This document shows, one piece after another, positions 1-9,031 of a DNA stretch of 46,429 nucleotides. Source of the DNA: Amycolatopsis acididurans (GTDB lineage Bacteria; Actinomycetota; Actinomycetes; Mycobacteriales; Pseudonocardiaceae); NCBI RefSeq assembly GCF_012328925.1, contig NZ_JAAXLS010000052.1, positions 1 through 46,429 on the forward strand, written 5' to 3'. The stretch's first letter is position 1. Each line of letters opens with the position of its first letter. The notes under the pieces were generated by a model. The model was not told the DNA's origin. It worked only from the letters and a program-made list of their open reading frames with translations, and did no database searches. The translations under genes and the position numbers were made by a program.

Positions 1-8
1 TTCGGAGT

Positions 9-127
9 GTTTCGGTGGTTATGGCGGTGGGGAAACGCCCGGTCCCATTCCGAACCCGGAAGCTAAGCCTGCCAGCGCCGATGGTACTGCACCCGCCAGG
101 GTGTGGGAGAGTAGGACACCGCCGAAC
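9..127 (+). rRNA. rrf: 5S ribosomal RNA
   Basis: The stretch has the conserved actinobacterial 5S core: a GGGAAACGCCCGGTCCCATT block, then CCGAACCCGGAAGCTAAG, and near the 3' end GGGAGAGTAGG. The ends (GTTTCGGTGG and CCGCCGAAC) pair to form helix I. Its length of about 119 nt is normal. It is presumably the last gene of a 16S-23S-5S operon lying left of the window, and it is followed directly by a strong terminator. Exact ends may differ by a few bases. Confidence 0.95.
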
Positions 128-134
128 ATAACTT

Positions 135-191
135 AAAAGCCCCGGGGCTTCGGTCGAGAATCTTGAATTCTCCCGAAGCCCCGGGGTTTTT
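135..191. terminator. Bidirectional intrinsic terminator (rrn operon / phosphohexomutase)
   Basis: The arms 139-153 and 173-187 form an almost perfect GC-rich hairpin (CCCCGGGGCTTCGG against its complement, with one G-U pair). A run of T follows it on the plus strand (187-191), and a matching A-run precedes it, so the minus strand also reads a hairpin followed by T. It can therefore stop both the rRNA operon from the left and the leftward gene that ends at 238. Confidence 0.9.
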
Positions 192-237
192 CTATTTCGA
201 AATGTCGACGCGGCAGGTGCGTCCAACCGCCCGCTTC

Positions 238-1899
238 CTATTGCCGCTTGTTCGCCAGCAGCGCCTCGACGTCCGAGCGCAACGCTTCGAGCCGGTCCCG
301 CGCCGCCGACCGGGACTCGGCCAGAGCCTCGGACGGCGGCTGCCTCACCTGGAGATACGTCTTCAGCTTCGGCTCGGTGCCGGACGGACGGATCACGACG
401 CGTACACCGTCACCGGTGATCCGCAGCGCGTCCGTCCGCGGCAACAGGTCCTCTGTGGACACATCGCTGTCCGCCAGGCGGGCCGGGGGAGCGGCGCGCA
501 GCGCGGACATCAGCTCCGCGCGCACGCTCAGATCCGTGACACGCAACGACAACTGGTCGGTCACGTGCACGCCGAACCGCACCGACAGCTCGTCCAGCAC
601 ATCCAGCGGCGACCGGCCGGCCTCCTTCAGCGACGCCACGAAATCACACGCCAGCACGGCCGCGGCGATCCCGTCCTTGTCCCGCACGAAATCCGGATTC
701 ACGCACAGGCCCAGTGCTTCCTCGTACACGTAGACCAAACCCTCGCCGGCCCGCATGAGCCACTTGAAGCCCGTCAACGTCTCGGCATACCGCGCACCCC
801 GCGCGGCCGCGACCTCACCGAGCATCGACGACGACACGATCGTCGTCGCGACCAGCGGGTCCGGCTGATCGGTCGTGGTCAGGACGTAGTCGCCGAGCAA
901 CACCCCCGTCTCGTCGCCACGCAGCATCCGCCACGAACCGTCCCGCTCTCGTATGCCCAGCGCGCAGCGGTCGGCGTCAGGATCGAGTGCGATCGCGACA
1001 TCGGCGTCCACCCGAGACGCGAGCGCCAGGAGCAGATCCGTCGCCCCGGGCTCCTCCGGATTCGGAAACGACACGGTTGGGAAGTCCGGGTCCGGCTCGG
1101 ACTGCTCCGTCACCAGGTGCACGTCGGTGAACCCGGCGCGCGCCAACGCCTTCACGAGCACGCCGGCGCCGACCCCATGCAATGCCGTCGCGGCGACGCG
1201 CAGCGAACGAGCCGTGCCCCTGGGCACGGAGCCGACCCGCTCCAGGTATGCGTCGACGATCTCGTCACCCAGCACGGGAACGCCGAGTGTGCGCGAGATC
1301 TGCACCGCGCCGGGCGCCTCCGCGATCGCCGCCTCGATCTCGCCGTCGGCGGGCGGCACGATCTGGGCGCCGCTGTCGTCGTAGAGCTTGTAGCCGTTGT
1401 CGGCGGGCGGGTTGTGCGAGGCCGTGATCTGGATTCCCGCGCTCGCGTTGAGATGTCCGACCGCGAACGCCAGTACCGGGGTCGGCAGCGGGCGTGGCAG
1501 CAGCCGCGCGTCGAACCCGGCGGCGAACAGCACTTCGGCGGCGGCGTGGGCGAAACGCTCGGAACCGTGCCGGGCGTCGCGGCCGACCACCACGATTCGC
1601 GAGGTGGCGCCATGCTGGTTGAGCCACGCCGCGACCCCGGCGGTGGTCCTGACCACGACGGCAACGTTCATCCCGTTCGGGCCGGCGCGGACCGGCCCTC
1701 GCAGCCCGGCCGTGCCGAACTCCAGTGTGCCGGTCATCCGGTCCGCGAGGTCGGCGACCGCACCCGGCTCGCCCACCATCGCCGCCGCGAGCACCGACTG
1801 CAACTCCTCGCGCGTGTCGGAGTCCACGTCGTCGGCGACCCACCGGAAAGCGCGGTCCCGCAAGGCGGGGGTCAACCGATCCTCGTCACTCACTCGCAC
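238..1899 (-). CDS. pmmB: Phospho-sugar mutase (phosphomannomutase/phosphoglucomutase family)
   Basis: Member of the alpha-D-phosphohexomutase superfamily, which interconverts hexose 1- and 6-phosphates in the cytosol through a phosphoserine. Visible signatures are the active-site loop TASHNP (Ser161), the metal loop DPDADR about halfway, the sugar-binding EEALG segment, and the C-terminal phosphate-binding RPSGTEPK loop. At 553 residues it matches the long PGM2/PmmB type. The GTG start is 11 nt after the stop of the purine nucleoside phosphorylase gene, so the two are probably co-transcribed, as in the mycobacterial punA-pmmB pair. A second in-frame GTG two codons later (1893) is possible. 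Sugar specificity (mannose, glucose or pentose phosphate) cannot be read from the sequence; a nucleoside-salvage neighbour would also fit a phosphopentomutase role. Confidence 0.92.
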   Translation of the reverse strand: MRVSDEDRLTPALRDRAFRWVADDVDSDTREELQSVLAAAMVGEPGAVADLADRMTGTLEFGTAGLRGPVRAGPNGMNVAVVVRTTAGVAAWLNQHGATSRIVVVGRDARHGSERFAHAAAEVLFAAGFDARLLPRPLPTPVLAFAVGHLNASAGIQITASHNPPADNGYKLYDDSGAQIVPPADGEIEAAIAEAPGAVQISRTLGVPVLGDEIVDAYLERVGSVPRGTARSLRVAATALHGVGAGVLVKALARAGFTDVHLVTEQSEPDPDFPTVSFPNPEEPGATDLLLALASRVDADVAIALDPDADRCALGIRERDGSWRMLRGDETGVLLGDYVLTTTDQPDPLVATTIVSSSMLGEVAAARGARYAETLTGFKWLMRAGEGLVYVYEEALGLCVNPDFVRDKDGIAAAVLACDFVASLKEAGRSPLDVLDELSVRFGVHVTDQLSLRVTDLSVRAELMSALRAAPPARLADSDVSTEDLLPRTDALRITGDGVRVVIRPSGTEPKLKTYLQVRQPPSEALAESRSAARDRLEALRSDVEALLANKRQ

Positions 1900-1910
1900 A
1901 GCCTACGGGG

Positions 1911-2702
1911 TCAGGCGCGCGCGACCAGCTCCCGCAGCAGCGTGCCCATCCGCGTCGCGGAAGCACGCCCGGCCTCGAGAACCTCCTCGTGGCTCAGCGG
2001 CTCGCCGGTCATCCCGGCGGCGAGGTTCGTCACGAGCGAAAGCCCGAACACCTCGACCCCGGCGGCACGCGCGGCGATCGCCTCCAGCACCGTCGACATA
2101 CCGACCAGGTCCGCGCCGAGCGTACGAAGCATCCGGATTTCCGCGGGAGTTTCGAAGTGCGGGCCCGGCAGACCCGCGTACACGCCATCTTCGAGGCCCG
2201 GATCGATTTCGCGAGCCAGATCGCGAAGCCGGTGTGAGTACAGGTCGACGAGGTCGACGAAATTGGCGCCGGTGATCGGGGAGGTGGCGGTCATGTTCAG
2301 GTGATCGCTGACCAGCACCGGCTGACCGACCTGGAAACCTTCGCGCAGCCCGCCCGCGGCGTTGGTGAGAAGCACCGACTTCACGCCCGCTGCCGCCGCG
2401 GTGCGCACGTTGTGGACGACCCGCGCGACGCCCTTGCCCTCGTACAGATGCGTCCGGCCGAGCAGCACGAGCGTGCGCTTGCCGTCGACGTCGACCGACC
2501 GCGCCGTGCCGCCGTGCCCGACGGCGGTGGGCTGCTCGAAACCGGGGAGTTCGCCGAGCGGGATCTCCGCGTCGGCCGTGCCGAACACGTCGGCGGCGGG
2601 TCGCCAGCCGGAGCCGAGCACGACCGCGATGTCGTGTTTGGCGAATCCGGTGCGCTCGGCGATGGTGGCCGCCGCCGCGCCGGCCAGGTCTTGTTCACTC
2701 AT
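1911..2702 (-). CDS. punA: Purine nucleoside phosphorylase (class II, trimeric type)
   Basis: Phosphorolytic cleavage of purine nucleosides to base plus (deoxy)ribose 1-phosphate in nucleoside salvage. The 263-residue protein carries the family landmarks: VVLGSGW near residue 30 (phosphate-binding loop), GLPGPHFETPAEIR in the middle, GMSTVLEA, and SLVTNLAAG close to the C-terminus, where the Asn is the base-recognising residue of the inosine/guanosine-specific class. Its ATG overlaps the stop of the upstream membrane-protein gene (ATGA), implying translational coupling. Ribose 1-phosphate made here could be handled by the downstream phosphohexomutase-family enzyme (inference). Confidence 0.93.
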   Translation of the reverse strand: MSEQDLAGAAAATIAERTGFAKHDIAVVLGSGWRPAADVFGTADAEIPLGELPGFEQPTAVGHGGTARSVDVDGKRTLVLLGRTHLYEGKGVARVVHNVRTAAAAGVKSVLLTNAAGGLREGFQVGQPVLVSDHLNMTATSPITGANFVDLVDLYSHRLRDLAREIDPGLEDGVYAGLPGPHFETPAEIRMLRTLGADLVGMSTVLEAIAARAAGVEVFGLSLVTNLAAGMTGEPLSHEEVLEAGRASATRMGTLLRELVARA

Positions 2703-3136
2703 GCGGTGAGACTAGCTTCCGGCCTGCGCACGCTCGCGGAACGCACGGCGAGGAACGCGACGATCCCGAACGGCGACAAGAAGATCGTCAGCACCAGGAT
2801 CGGGCTCATGATGAGCGGCCGGATGCCACGGGCCTGGCCGTCGAAATACATCCACCGCCCGAGGAAGAGATCGAACGCGATCAGGTGTGCCCAGATCGTC
2901 GCCGCGCCGTAGGGCTGTGCGAGAAAAGCCTGCAGCTCCGCGAGATCCGGCGTGGACACCACGCGCCACAACTCGCCGAAATGCGCCAGCGCGATCGGGA
3001 AGTACACGAGCAGGGGCAGCAGCGGGACCCACGGCGAGGCCAGCACGCGACGCGTCCAGCGCCACGCAGGCAGGAAGATCATCAGCGCCCAGAACGGCGC
3101 CGCGATGAGAAAAGTCCAGTTGAACGCGACGGTCAT
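2699..3136 (-). CDS. ABA4-like family membrane protein
   Basis: A 145-residue integral membrane protein with four predicted transmembrane segments (about residues 7-25, 36-53, 77-96 and 110-131). It contains the RWMYFDGQARG and RPLIMSPILVLTIFLSPFG patterns typical of the ABA4-like family (DUF4281), named after a plant protein needed for neoxanthin formation. In bacteria the function is unknown, so no carotenoid role should be assumed. It overlaps the purine nucleoside phosphorylase start by 4 nt, and the SD-like GGGGAGGG lies just upstream of its ATG. A set of GGATAG inverted repeats sits in its promoter region. Confidence 0.8.
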   Translation of the reverse strand: MTVAFNWTFLIAAPFWALMIFLPAWRWTRRVLASPWVPLLPLLVYFPIALAHFGELWRVVSTPDLAELQAFLAQPYGAATIWAHLIAFDLFLGRWMYFDGQARGIRPLIMSPILVLTIFLSPFGIVAFLAVRSASVRRPEASLTA

Positions 3137-3151
3137 GGCAACCCTCCCCAG

Positions 3152-3194
3152 ATGGATAGTATTTCTATCCGCTACGGGAAGCTAGGCTATCCAT
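3152..3194 (-). promoter_or_regulatory. Inverted GGATAG half-sites upstream of the ABA4-like gene
   Basis: Reading the minus strand, GGATAG-AAATA-CTATCC forms a 17-bp inverted repeat (3154-3170), and a further GGATAG (3187-3192) lies upstream. The outer copies extend to ATGGATAG/CTATCCAT (3152-3159 and 3187-3194). The position, 16-58 nt before the ATG, suits a repressor operator overlapping the promoter. The cognate regulator is not identifiable here. Confidence 0.5.
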
Positions 3195-3217
3195 GTTGAG
3201 AGATTCACAGGAATCCG

Positions 3218-4924
3218 TCAGCCGGTGACGCTGAAGGTCGGCGCGATCCGCTCGTAGAGCTCGGTCTTCGCCTTGTTCTCCTGCTCGGTCGGTACGGTCA
3301 CGCTGATCGCCCACAGGCTGTTGTTGACGCGGAAGATCTGGGCGAACGTGGAGCGGCTGATCTGGTTCGCGCCGTTGTTGCCGCCGCGATCGAACGTGCG
3401 GTAGACCATCGCGACGCCGTCGCGCCCGTTGGTCAGTTTCGCCGTGCTGACCGGGGTGTACGCCCCTGCGCCCCGGTTGTTCGCCATCGCCTTGGTGTAC
3501 TGGTCGATCGAGTACGCGGGGAAGTAGCCGGAAATGTGGTCGACGGCGAACATCTGCGACCCGTCCGGCGAGACCCATTGGACCAAAGTGGACGGTGGAA
3601 GGTTGTCGCCGGTCCCGGAGCCGGTGAAGCGCGTCCAGTCCGCGGGCACCTCGACGGAGAACGTCGACCCCGGGACGCCCTTGACGTTGGACGCGTCGCC
3701 GGTGCGGCGCTCGAACTTCGTCGGCGCCGGTTCGGTGGGCGCGCCCGAGCCGATCTGCTTCGGCGGCGTGATCGGTTCCGCGCCGATCACCCTGGCCGCG
3801 ACGAAACCGCCGGTGGCCGCGACCACGAACAACAGCACCGCCACGCCGATGAGTACCGCCGTCGCGGTGGTGCTCCGCCGCTTCGGGGCGGCAGTCGCGG
3901 GTGTCGCGGCCGGCGGCGGCGACTGCCCGACGTCGAACGGGAGCGGGCCGGGATCGGACGCGAGCTGCTGGCTCGTCTCGCCGGGCTGCTCGGCAGGCAC
4001 CGGCGGCGTCGCCGGTGCGATCTCCCGTGTGTCGGTCGCGTCCAGGCGCCGACCGCTGGCCTGCTGGAACATCTCCGGCCCGAACAGCACGCGCGGGGCC
4101 TTCGTCAGCAGCGGGTACAGCCGCTGCCGGACCTCGTGCAGCGACATCCGGTCGCGCGGCTCCTTCGCCATCAGCCCGCTGATGACCGACGCGAGCGGAC
4201 CGGAAGTCGGCTGCGGCACCTCGCCCTTGACCACCTTGCCGATGGTCTCCAGCGGATCGCCGTCCGCGTCGTAGGGCGGGTGCCCCTCGGTCGCCGTGAA
4301 CAGGGTCGCGCCCAGGCCCCACAGGTCCGCGCCCGGCGTGACCGCCTTGCCGGACGCGATCTCCGGCGCGATGTAGGCGGGTGAGCCCAGCGTCATCCCG
4401 GTGCGGGTCATCGTCGCTTCGGAGACGTTGCGCGCGATGCCGAAGTCGGTCAGCTTGATCCGGCCGTCCTCCGCGACGAGCACGTTGCCGGGCTTGACGT
4501 CACGGTGCGTGATACCCGCGGTGTGCGCGGCCTCCAACGCGGCGGCGACGGCGTCACCCACCGCGGCGGCCTGCTCTACCGTGAGTGGTCCGTGCTCGCG
4601 GATCAGTTCGGCGAGGCTGTGCGAGGGCAGCAGTTCCATCACGACGAACGGTTCGCCGTCCTGACGGGCGACGTCGTGCAGCACGATCACGTTCGGGTGA
4701 GACAGCACCGCGATGGCCCTGGCCTCGCGTAACGTGCGTTCCCGCAGCTCATCGGCCTGTCCGGCGGTCACACCGGGAGGCAGGCGGATTTCCTTGACGG
4801 CTACCGGGCGTTGCAGGAACTCGTCGTAAGCCGACCAGACGGTACCCATCGAACCGGAGCCCAGCACGGAGCGCAGCCGATAGCGTCCGGCTACGACTCG
4901 GGATTGCTCGCTGGCGGTCGACAC
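3218..4924 (-). CDS. Transmembrane serine/threonine protein kinase (PknB-type)
   Basis: Eukaryotic-like kinase. Numbering from the GTG at 4924: glycine loop GSGSMG (22-27), ATP lysine in VAVKE (Lys44), catalytic HRDVKPGN (140-147), DFG (160-162), activation loop with threonines 171-178, APE at 186-188. A proline-rich linker follows (about 300-350), then one membrane span (353-380) and an extracytoplasmic domain of roughly 180 residues that has no PASTA repeats. That domain resembles the beta-rich PsbP/Mog1-like sensor fold seen in other actinobacterial kinases (weak inference). All catalytic residues are present. An upstream in-frame GTG at 4972 would add 16 residues with no domain content. 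The gene is divergent from the mutase operon, with a short shared promoter region. Confidence 0.9.
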   Translation of the reverse strand: MSTASEQSRVVAGRYRLRSVLGSGSMGTVWSAYDEFLQRPVAVKEIRLPPGVTAGQADELRERTLREARAIAVLSHPNVIVLHDVARQDGEPFVVMELLPSHSLAELIREHGPLTVEQAAAVGDAVAAALEAAHTAGITHRDVKPGNVLVAEDGRIKLTDFGIARNVSEATMTRTGMTLGSPAYIAPEIASGKAVTPGADLWGLGATLFTATEGHPPYDADGDPLETIGKVVKGEVPQPTSGPLASVISGLMAKEPRDRMSLHEVRQRLYPLLTKAPRVLFGPEMFQQASGRRLDATDTREIAPATPPVPAEQPGETSQQLASDPGPLPFDVGQSPPPAATPATAAPKRRSTTATAVLIGVAVLLFVVAATGGFVAARVIGAEPITPPKQIGSGAPTEPAPTKFERRTGDASNVKGVPGSTFSVEVPADWTRFTGSGTGDNLPPSTLVQWVSPDGSQMFAVDHISGYFPAYSIDQYTKAMANNRGAGAYTPVSTAKLTNGRDGVAMVYRTFDRGGNNGANQISRSTFAQIFRVNNSLWAISVTVPTEQENKAKTELYERIAPTFSVTG

Positions 4925-4995
4925 CCCGACATTGTGGCGGATGCCGGTGGAGTGAACCGCGAGCAGGCTCACACCTTCCGGTGTTGCCCGCCGCC

Positions 4996-5009
4996 TACCA
5001 TCGTGAGGT
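4996..5009 (+). promoter_or_regulatory. Possible -10 element of the mutAB operon
   Basis: TACCAT at 4996-5001 ends 8 nt before the mutA ATG. A transcript starting 6-8 nt downstream of it would be leaderless or nearly so, which is common in actinomycetes. No convincing -35 element is seen. GTGAGG directly before the ATG is too close to act as a good SD. Confidence 0.3.
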
Positions 5010-6869
5010 ATGACTCAGGCTGGGACAACGGCGCCCGAGGAGCTCGTACTCGCTGCCGAGTTCGAAGCACCGCGGCGCGCCGACTGGCAGAAGCTCGTGG
5101 CAGGCGTCCTGCAGAAGAGCGGCAAGCTGCCGGAGGACTTCTCCGGCGCGCCGGAGAGCCTGCTGGCGACGAGGACCTACGACGGCATCGAGATCCAGCC
5201 GCTCTACACCGCCGACGACGACACGGTGCCCGCCGGCTTCCCCGGGCTCGCGCCGTTCGTGCGCGGCACCCGGCCGGAGGGGGCGGTCGGCACCGGCTGG
5301 GACGTGCGCGTGCAGCACGCCCATTCCGACCCGGCGGTCACCAACAAGGCCGTCCTCGCCGATCTGGAGAACGGCGCGTCGTCGCTGTGGCTTCGCGTCG
5401 GCGGTGCCGCGCTTCCGCTCGCCTCGCTCGCCGACGCGCTCAACGAGGTCTACCTCGATCTCGCCCCGGTCGTGCTCGACCCGGGCGCCGACTACGAGGC
5501 CGCCACGAGCGCGCTGCTCGACGTGCTCGGCGAGAAGAACATCCCGGACAGCGAAGTCACCGGCAATCTCGGCGCCGACCCGGTCACCCTGCGGGCGCGT
5601 ACCGGCACCGCACACGACATCGCCCCGGCCGCGGCGCTGGCCGCCCGGCTCGCCGCGAAGCACCCGAAGCTGCGTGCGATCGTCGCCGACGGTCTGCCGT
5701 ATCACGAGGCCGGCGGCTCGGACGCCCAGGAACTGGGTGCCGCGATCGCCGCCGGGGTCGCCTACCTGCGCGCGCTGACCGACGCCGGGCTGAGTGTCGA
5801 GGAAGCCGCGGCCCGGCTGGAGTTCCGGTTCGCCGCCACCGCCGACCAATTCCTCACCATCGCGAAGCTGCGTGCCGCGCGGCGGCTGTGGGCCCGCGTG
5901 ACCGAGGTGTCCGGCGCCGCCCCGCAGGGCATGAAACAGCACGCCGTCACCTCTTCGGCGATGCTCACCCAGCGCGACCCGTGGGTGAACATGCTGCGCA
6001 CCACCGTCGCCTGCTTCGCCGCCGGTGTCGGTGGCGCCGACGCGGTCACCGTGCTGCCGTTCGACGCGGCGATCGGGATCCCGGACGCGTTCGCGCGCCG
6101 CATCGCCCGTAACACGCAGGCGATCCTGCTCGAAGAGACCAAGCTTTCCGGCGTGATCGACCCGGCGGGCGGCTCCTGGTACGTCGAGAACCTCACCGAC
6201 GCGCTGGCCAACGCCGCGTGGCGGGAGTTCACCGAGATCGAGCGGCAGGGCGGGATCGAGGCCGCGCTCGACTCCGGGTTCATCCGCGACCGTCTCGCCG
6301 AGACGTGGGAGAAGCGCTCGAAGCGGCTGGCCACCCGCAAGGACCCGATCACCGGCGTCAGCGAGTTCCCGAACCTGGCGGAGAAGCGCGTCGAACGCGA
6401 GCCCGCGCCTTCCATTGTGGACGGAGGCGGGCTGCCTCGGGTGCGCTACGCCCAGCCGTTCGAGGAACTGCGCGACCGCTCCGACGCGCACCTTGCCGCG
6501 CACGGCGAACGGCCGACGATCTTCCTCGCCACCCTCGGCCCGCTCGCCTCGCACACCGCGCGCGCGATGTTCGCGTCGAACCTGTTCCAGGCCGGTGGCA
6601 TCGAACCGGTCAATCCCGGTGAAGTGAGCGATCCCGTCGCGGCGTTCCGGGAGAGCGGGGCGAGCGTCGCCTGCCTCTGCGGCAGCGACTCCGTCTACGC
6701 CGAGCAGGCCGACGACGTCGCCGCGGGGCTGCGCGAGGCCGGCGCCAAGGCGGTGCTGCTGGCGGGCAAGCCCGCGGACTCATACCGTGGCATCAGCGGT
6801 TTCGCCTTCACCGGCTGCGACGCGCTCGCCGTGCTGACCGACGTACTGGAAACGCTGGGAGTGAAGTGA
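5010..6869 (+). CDS. mutA: Methylmalonyl-CoA mutase, small (beta) subunit
   Basis: Non-catalytic partner of the heterodimeric adenosylcobalamin-dependent mutase. At 619 residues it aligns along its length with the large subunit (TIM-barrel part with FRFAATADQFLTIAKLRAAR and DPWVNMLRTT). It has no DxHxxG cobalamin motif in its C-terminal flavodoxin-like domain, which instead reads LATLGPLASHTARAMFASN, and this is the diagnostic difference from MutB. It is the first gene of mutA-mutB-meaB, and its TGA overlaps the ATG of mutB. The heterodimer isomerises methylmalonyl-CoA and succinyl-CoA, either for propionate assimilation or to supply methylmalonyl extender units for polyketides. Confidence 0.95.
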   Translation: MTQAGTTAPEELVLAAEFEAPRRADWQKLVAGVLQKSGKLPEDFSGAPESLLATRTYDGIEIQPLYTADDDTVPAGFPGLAPFVRGTRPEGAVGTGWDVRVQHAHSDPAVTNKAVLADLENGASSLWLRVGGAALPLASLADALNEVYLDLAPVVLDPGADYEAATSALLDVLGEKNIPDSEVTGNLGADPVTLRARTGTAHDIAPAAALAARLAAKHPKLRAIVADGLPYHEAGGSDAQELGAAIAAGVAYLRALTDAGLSVEEAAARLEFRFAATADQFLTIAKLRAARRLWARVTEVSGAAPQGMKQHAVTSSAMLTQRDPWVNMLRTTVACFAAGVGGADAVTVLPFDAAIGIPDAFARRIARNTQAILLEETKLSGVIDPAGGSWYVENLTDALANAAWREFTEIERQGGIEAALDSGFIRDRLAETWEKRSKRLATRKDPITGVSEFPNLAEKRVEREPAPSIVDGGGLPRVRYAQPFEELRDRSDAHLAAHGERPTIFLATLGPLASHTARAMFASNLFQAGGIEPVNPGEVSDPVAAFRESGASVACLCGSDSVYAEQADDVAAGLREAGAKAVLLAGKPADSYRGISGFAFTGCDALAVLTDVLETLGVK

Positions 6870-9031
6870 TGGCCATCCCCGACTTCTCCGACGTCGAACT
6901 CGGCATTCCCGATCCCGGCAGCCAGGCGGACTGGGCCGAGGCGCTGCACGCGAGCACCGGCAAGGGTGCGGACGCGCTGGCCTGGGAGACACCCGAGGGC
7001 ATCGACGTCAAACCGGTGTACGCCGCCGAGGATCTGTCCGATGTGGACTTCCTGAACACCTACCCCGGTATCGCCCCGTTCCTGCGCGGGCCGTATCCCA
7101 CGATGTACGTGAACCAGCCGTGGACGGTCCGCCAGTACGCCGGGTTCTCCACCGCCGAGGAGTCCAACGCCTTCTACCGGCGCAACCTCGCCGCCGGGCA
7201 GAAGGGCCTGTCCGTCGCGTTCGACCTCGCCACCCACCGCGGCTACGACTCCGACCACCCGCGCGTGGCCGGTGACGTCGGCATGGCGGGTGTGGCGATC
7301 GACTCGATCTACGACATGCGGCAGCTCTTCGACGGCATCCCGCTCGACAAGATGAGCGTGTCGATGACCATGAACGGCGCGGTGCTGCCGGTGATGGCGC
7401 TCTACATCGTCGCCGCGGAAGAGCAGGGCGTGGCGCCCGAGAAGCTCGCCGGGACCATCCAGAACGACATCCTCAAGGAGTTCATGGTCCGCAACACCTA
7501 CATCTATCCGCCGCAGCCGTCGATGCGGATCATCTCCGACATCTTCGCCTACACCTCGCAGAAGATGCCGAGGTTCAACTCGATCTCGATCTCCGGCTAT
7601 CACATGCAGGAGGCGGGTGCGACCGCCGACCTGGAGCTGGCGTACACCCTCGCGGACGGTGTCGAGTACATCCGCGCCGGTCGCGACGCGGGCCTGGACA
7701 TCGACAAGTTCGCACCGCGACTGTCGTTCTTCTGGGCGATCGGCATGAACTTCTTCATGGAGGTCGCGAAGATGCGCGCGGCCCGGCTGCTGTGGGCCAA
7801 GCTCGTCAAGCAGTTCGAGCCGAAGTCGGCCAAGTCGCTGAGCCTGCGCACGCACTGCCAGACCTCCGGCTGGTCGCTGACCGCGCAGGACGTCTACAAC
7901 AACGTCGTCCGCACCTGCGTCGAGGCGATGGCCGCGACCCAGGGGCACACCCAGTCCCTGCACACCAACGCCCTGGACGAGGCGCTCGCGCTGCCCACCG
8001 ACTTCTCCGCGCGCATCGCCCGCAACACCCAGCTGCTGCTGCAGCAGGAGTCGGGTACGACGCGCGTCATCGACCCGTGGGGCGGCAGCGCGTTCGTCGA
8101 AAAGCTGACCTACGACCTCGCGCGCAAGGCGTGGGGCCACATCAGTGAGGTCGAGTCCGCGGGCGGCATGGCGCGAGCGATCGACGCCGGCATCCCGAAG
8201 CTGCGCATCGAGGAAGCGGCCGCGCGCACCCAGGCGCGCATCGACTCCGGCCGCCAGCCGGTGATCGGCGTGAACAAGTACCAGGTCACCGATGAAGAGC
8301 AGATCGACGTGCTCAAGGTCGACAACGCGGGCGTGCGCACGCAGCAGCTGGAGAAGCTGCGGCGGCTGCGCGAGGAGCGCGACAGCACCGCCGTCGAGGA
8401 CGCGCTGCGCAGGCTCACCGCGGGCGCGGAGGGCGAGGGCAACCTGCTCGAACTCGCGGTCGACGCGGCACGCGCGAAGGCCACCGTCGGGGAGATCTCC
8501 GACGCGCTGGAGAAGATCTGGGGGCGGCATGCCGGCCAGATTCGTACGATCTCCGGCGTGTACCGGGACGAGGTCGGGAAATCCCAGAACGTGGACAAGG
8601 CACGCGAGCGGGTCGAGAAGTTCGCCGAGGAGGAGGGGCGCCGTCCCCGGATCCTGGTCGCCAAAATGGGGCAGGACGGGCACGACCGCGGCCAGAAGGT
8701 GATCGCGACCGCGTTCGCCGACCTCGGCTTCGACGTCGACGTCGGCCCGCTGTTCTCCACGCCCGCCGAGGTCGCGCGCCAGGCGATCGAGGCCGACGTG
8801 CACGTCGTCGGGGTTTCCTCGCTGGCCGCGGGGCACCTGTCGCTGGTCCCCGCGCTGCGCGAGGAACTGGAGAAGCTCGACCGGTCCGACATCAAGATCG
8901 TGGTCGGCGGCGTCATCCCGCCACAGGACTACGACGAGCTGCGGGCCTCCGGTGCCGCGGCGATCTTCGGGCCCGGCACGGTGATCGCGGACGCGGCGCT
9001 GGGGCTGCTCGACCAGCTGGAGCAGGCCTGA
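6869..9031 (+). CDS. mutB: Methylmalonyl-CoA mutase, large (alpha, catalytic) subunit
   Basis: Catalytic adenosylcobalamin-dependent subunit of about 720 residues. The N-terminal substrate-binding barrel is recognisable from RGPYPTMYVNQPWTVRQYAG, SVAFDLATHRGYDSDHPRV and SMTMNGAVLP. The C-terminal B12 domain has the axial-ligand motif DGHDRG (Asp603, His605, Gly608), followed by VGVSSLAAGH and VVGGVIPPQDY. The ATG at 6869 overlaps the mutA stop (ATGA). A GTG one codon earlier is in frame, but the ATG start is preferred. It works downstream of propionyl-CoA carboxylase and methylmalonyl-CoA epimerase; the latter is not in this window. Confidence 0.97.
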   Translation: MAIPDFSDVELGIPDPGSQADWAEALHASTGKGADALAWETPEGIDVKPVYAAEDLSDVDFLNTYPGIAPFLRGPYPTMYVNQPWTVRQYAGFSTAEESNAFYRRNLAAGQKGLSVAFDLATHRGYDSDHPRVAGDVGMAGVAIDSIYDMRQLFDGIPLDKMSVSMTMNGAVLPVMALYIVAAEEQGVAPEKLAGTIQNDILKEFMVRNTYIYPPQPSMRIISDIFAYTSQKMPRFNSISISGYHMQEAGATADLELAYTLADGVEYIRAGRDAGLDIDKFAPRLSFFWAIGMNFFMEVAKMRAARLLWAKLVKQFEPKSAKSLSLRTHCQTSGWSLTAQDVYNNVVRTCVEAMAATQGHTQSLHTNALDEALALPTDFSARIARNTQLLLQQESGTTRVIDPWGGSAFVEKLTYDLARKAWGHISEVESAGGMARAIDAGIPKLRIEEAAARTQARIDSGRQPVIGVNKYQVTDEEQIDVLKVDNAGVRTQQLEKLRRLREERDSTAVEDALRRLTAGAEGEGNLLELAVDAARAKATVGEISDALEKIWGRHAGQIRTISGVYRDEVGKSQNVDKARERVEKFAEEEGRRPRILVAKMGQDGHDRGQKVIATAFADLGFDVDVGPLFSTPAEVARQAIEADVHVVGVSSLAAGHLSLVPALREELEKLDRSDIKIVVGGVIPPQDYDELRASGAAAIFGPGTVIADAALGLLDQLEQA

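Noticed and set aside
163..2304. A 713-codon plus-strand open frame opposite the phosphohexomutase and purine nucleoside phosphorylase genes
   Set aside because: It has Arg/Gln/His-rich low-complexity composition and no family motifs. The minus strand holds two complete, recognisable enzymes.
4972..4973. The upstream GTG start at 4972 as the start of the kinase gene
   Set aside because: It adds 16 residues with no domain content and has its SD-like sequence too close. It remains possible but is not preferred.
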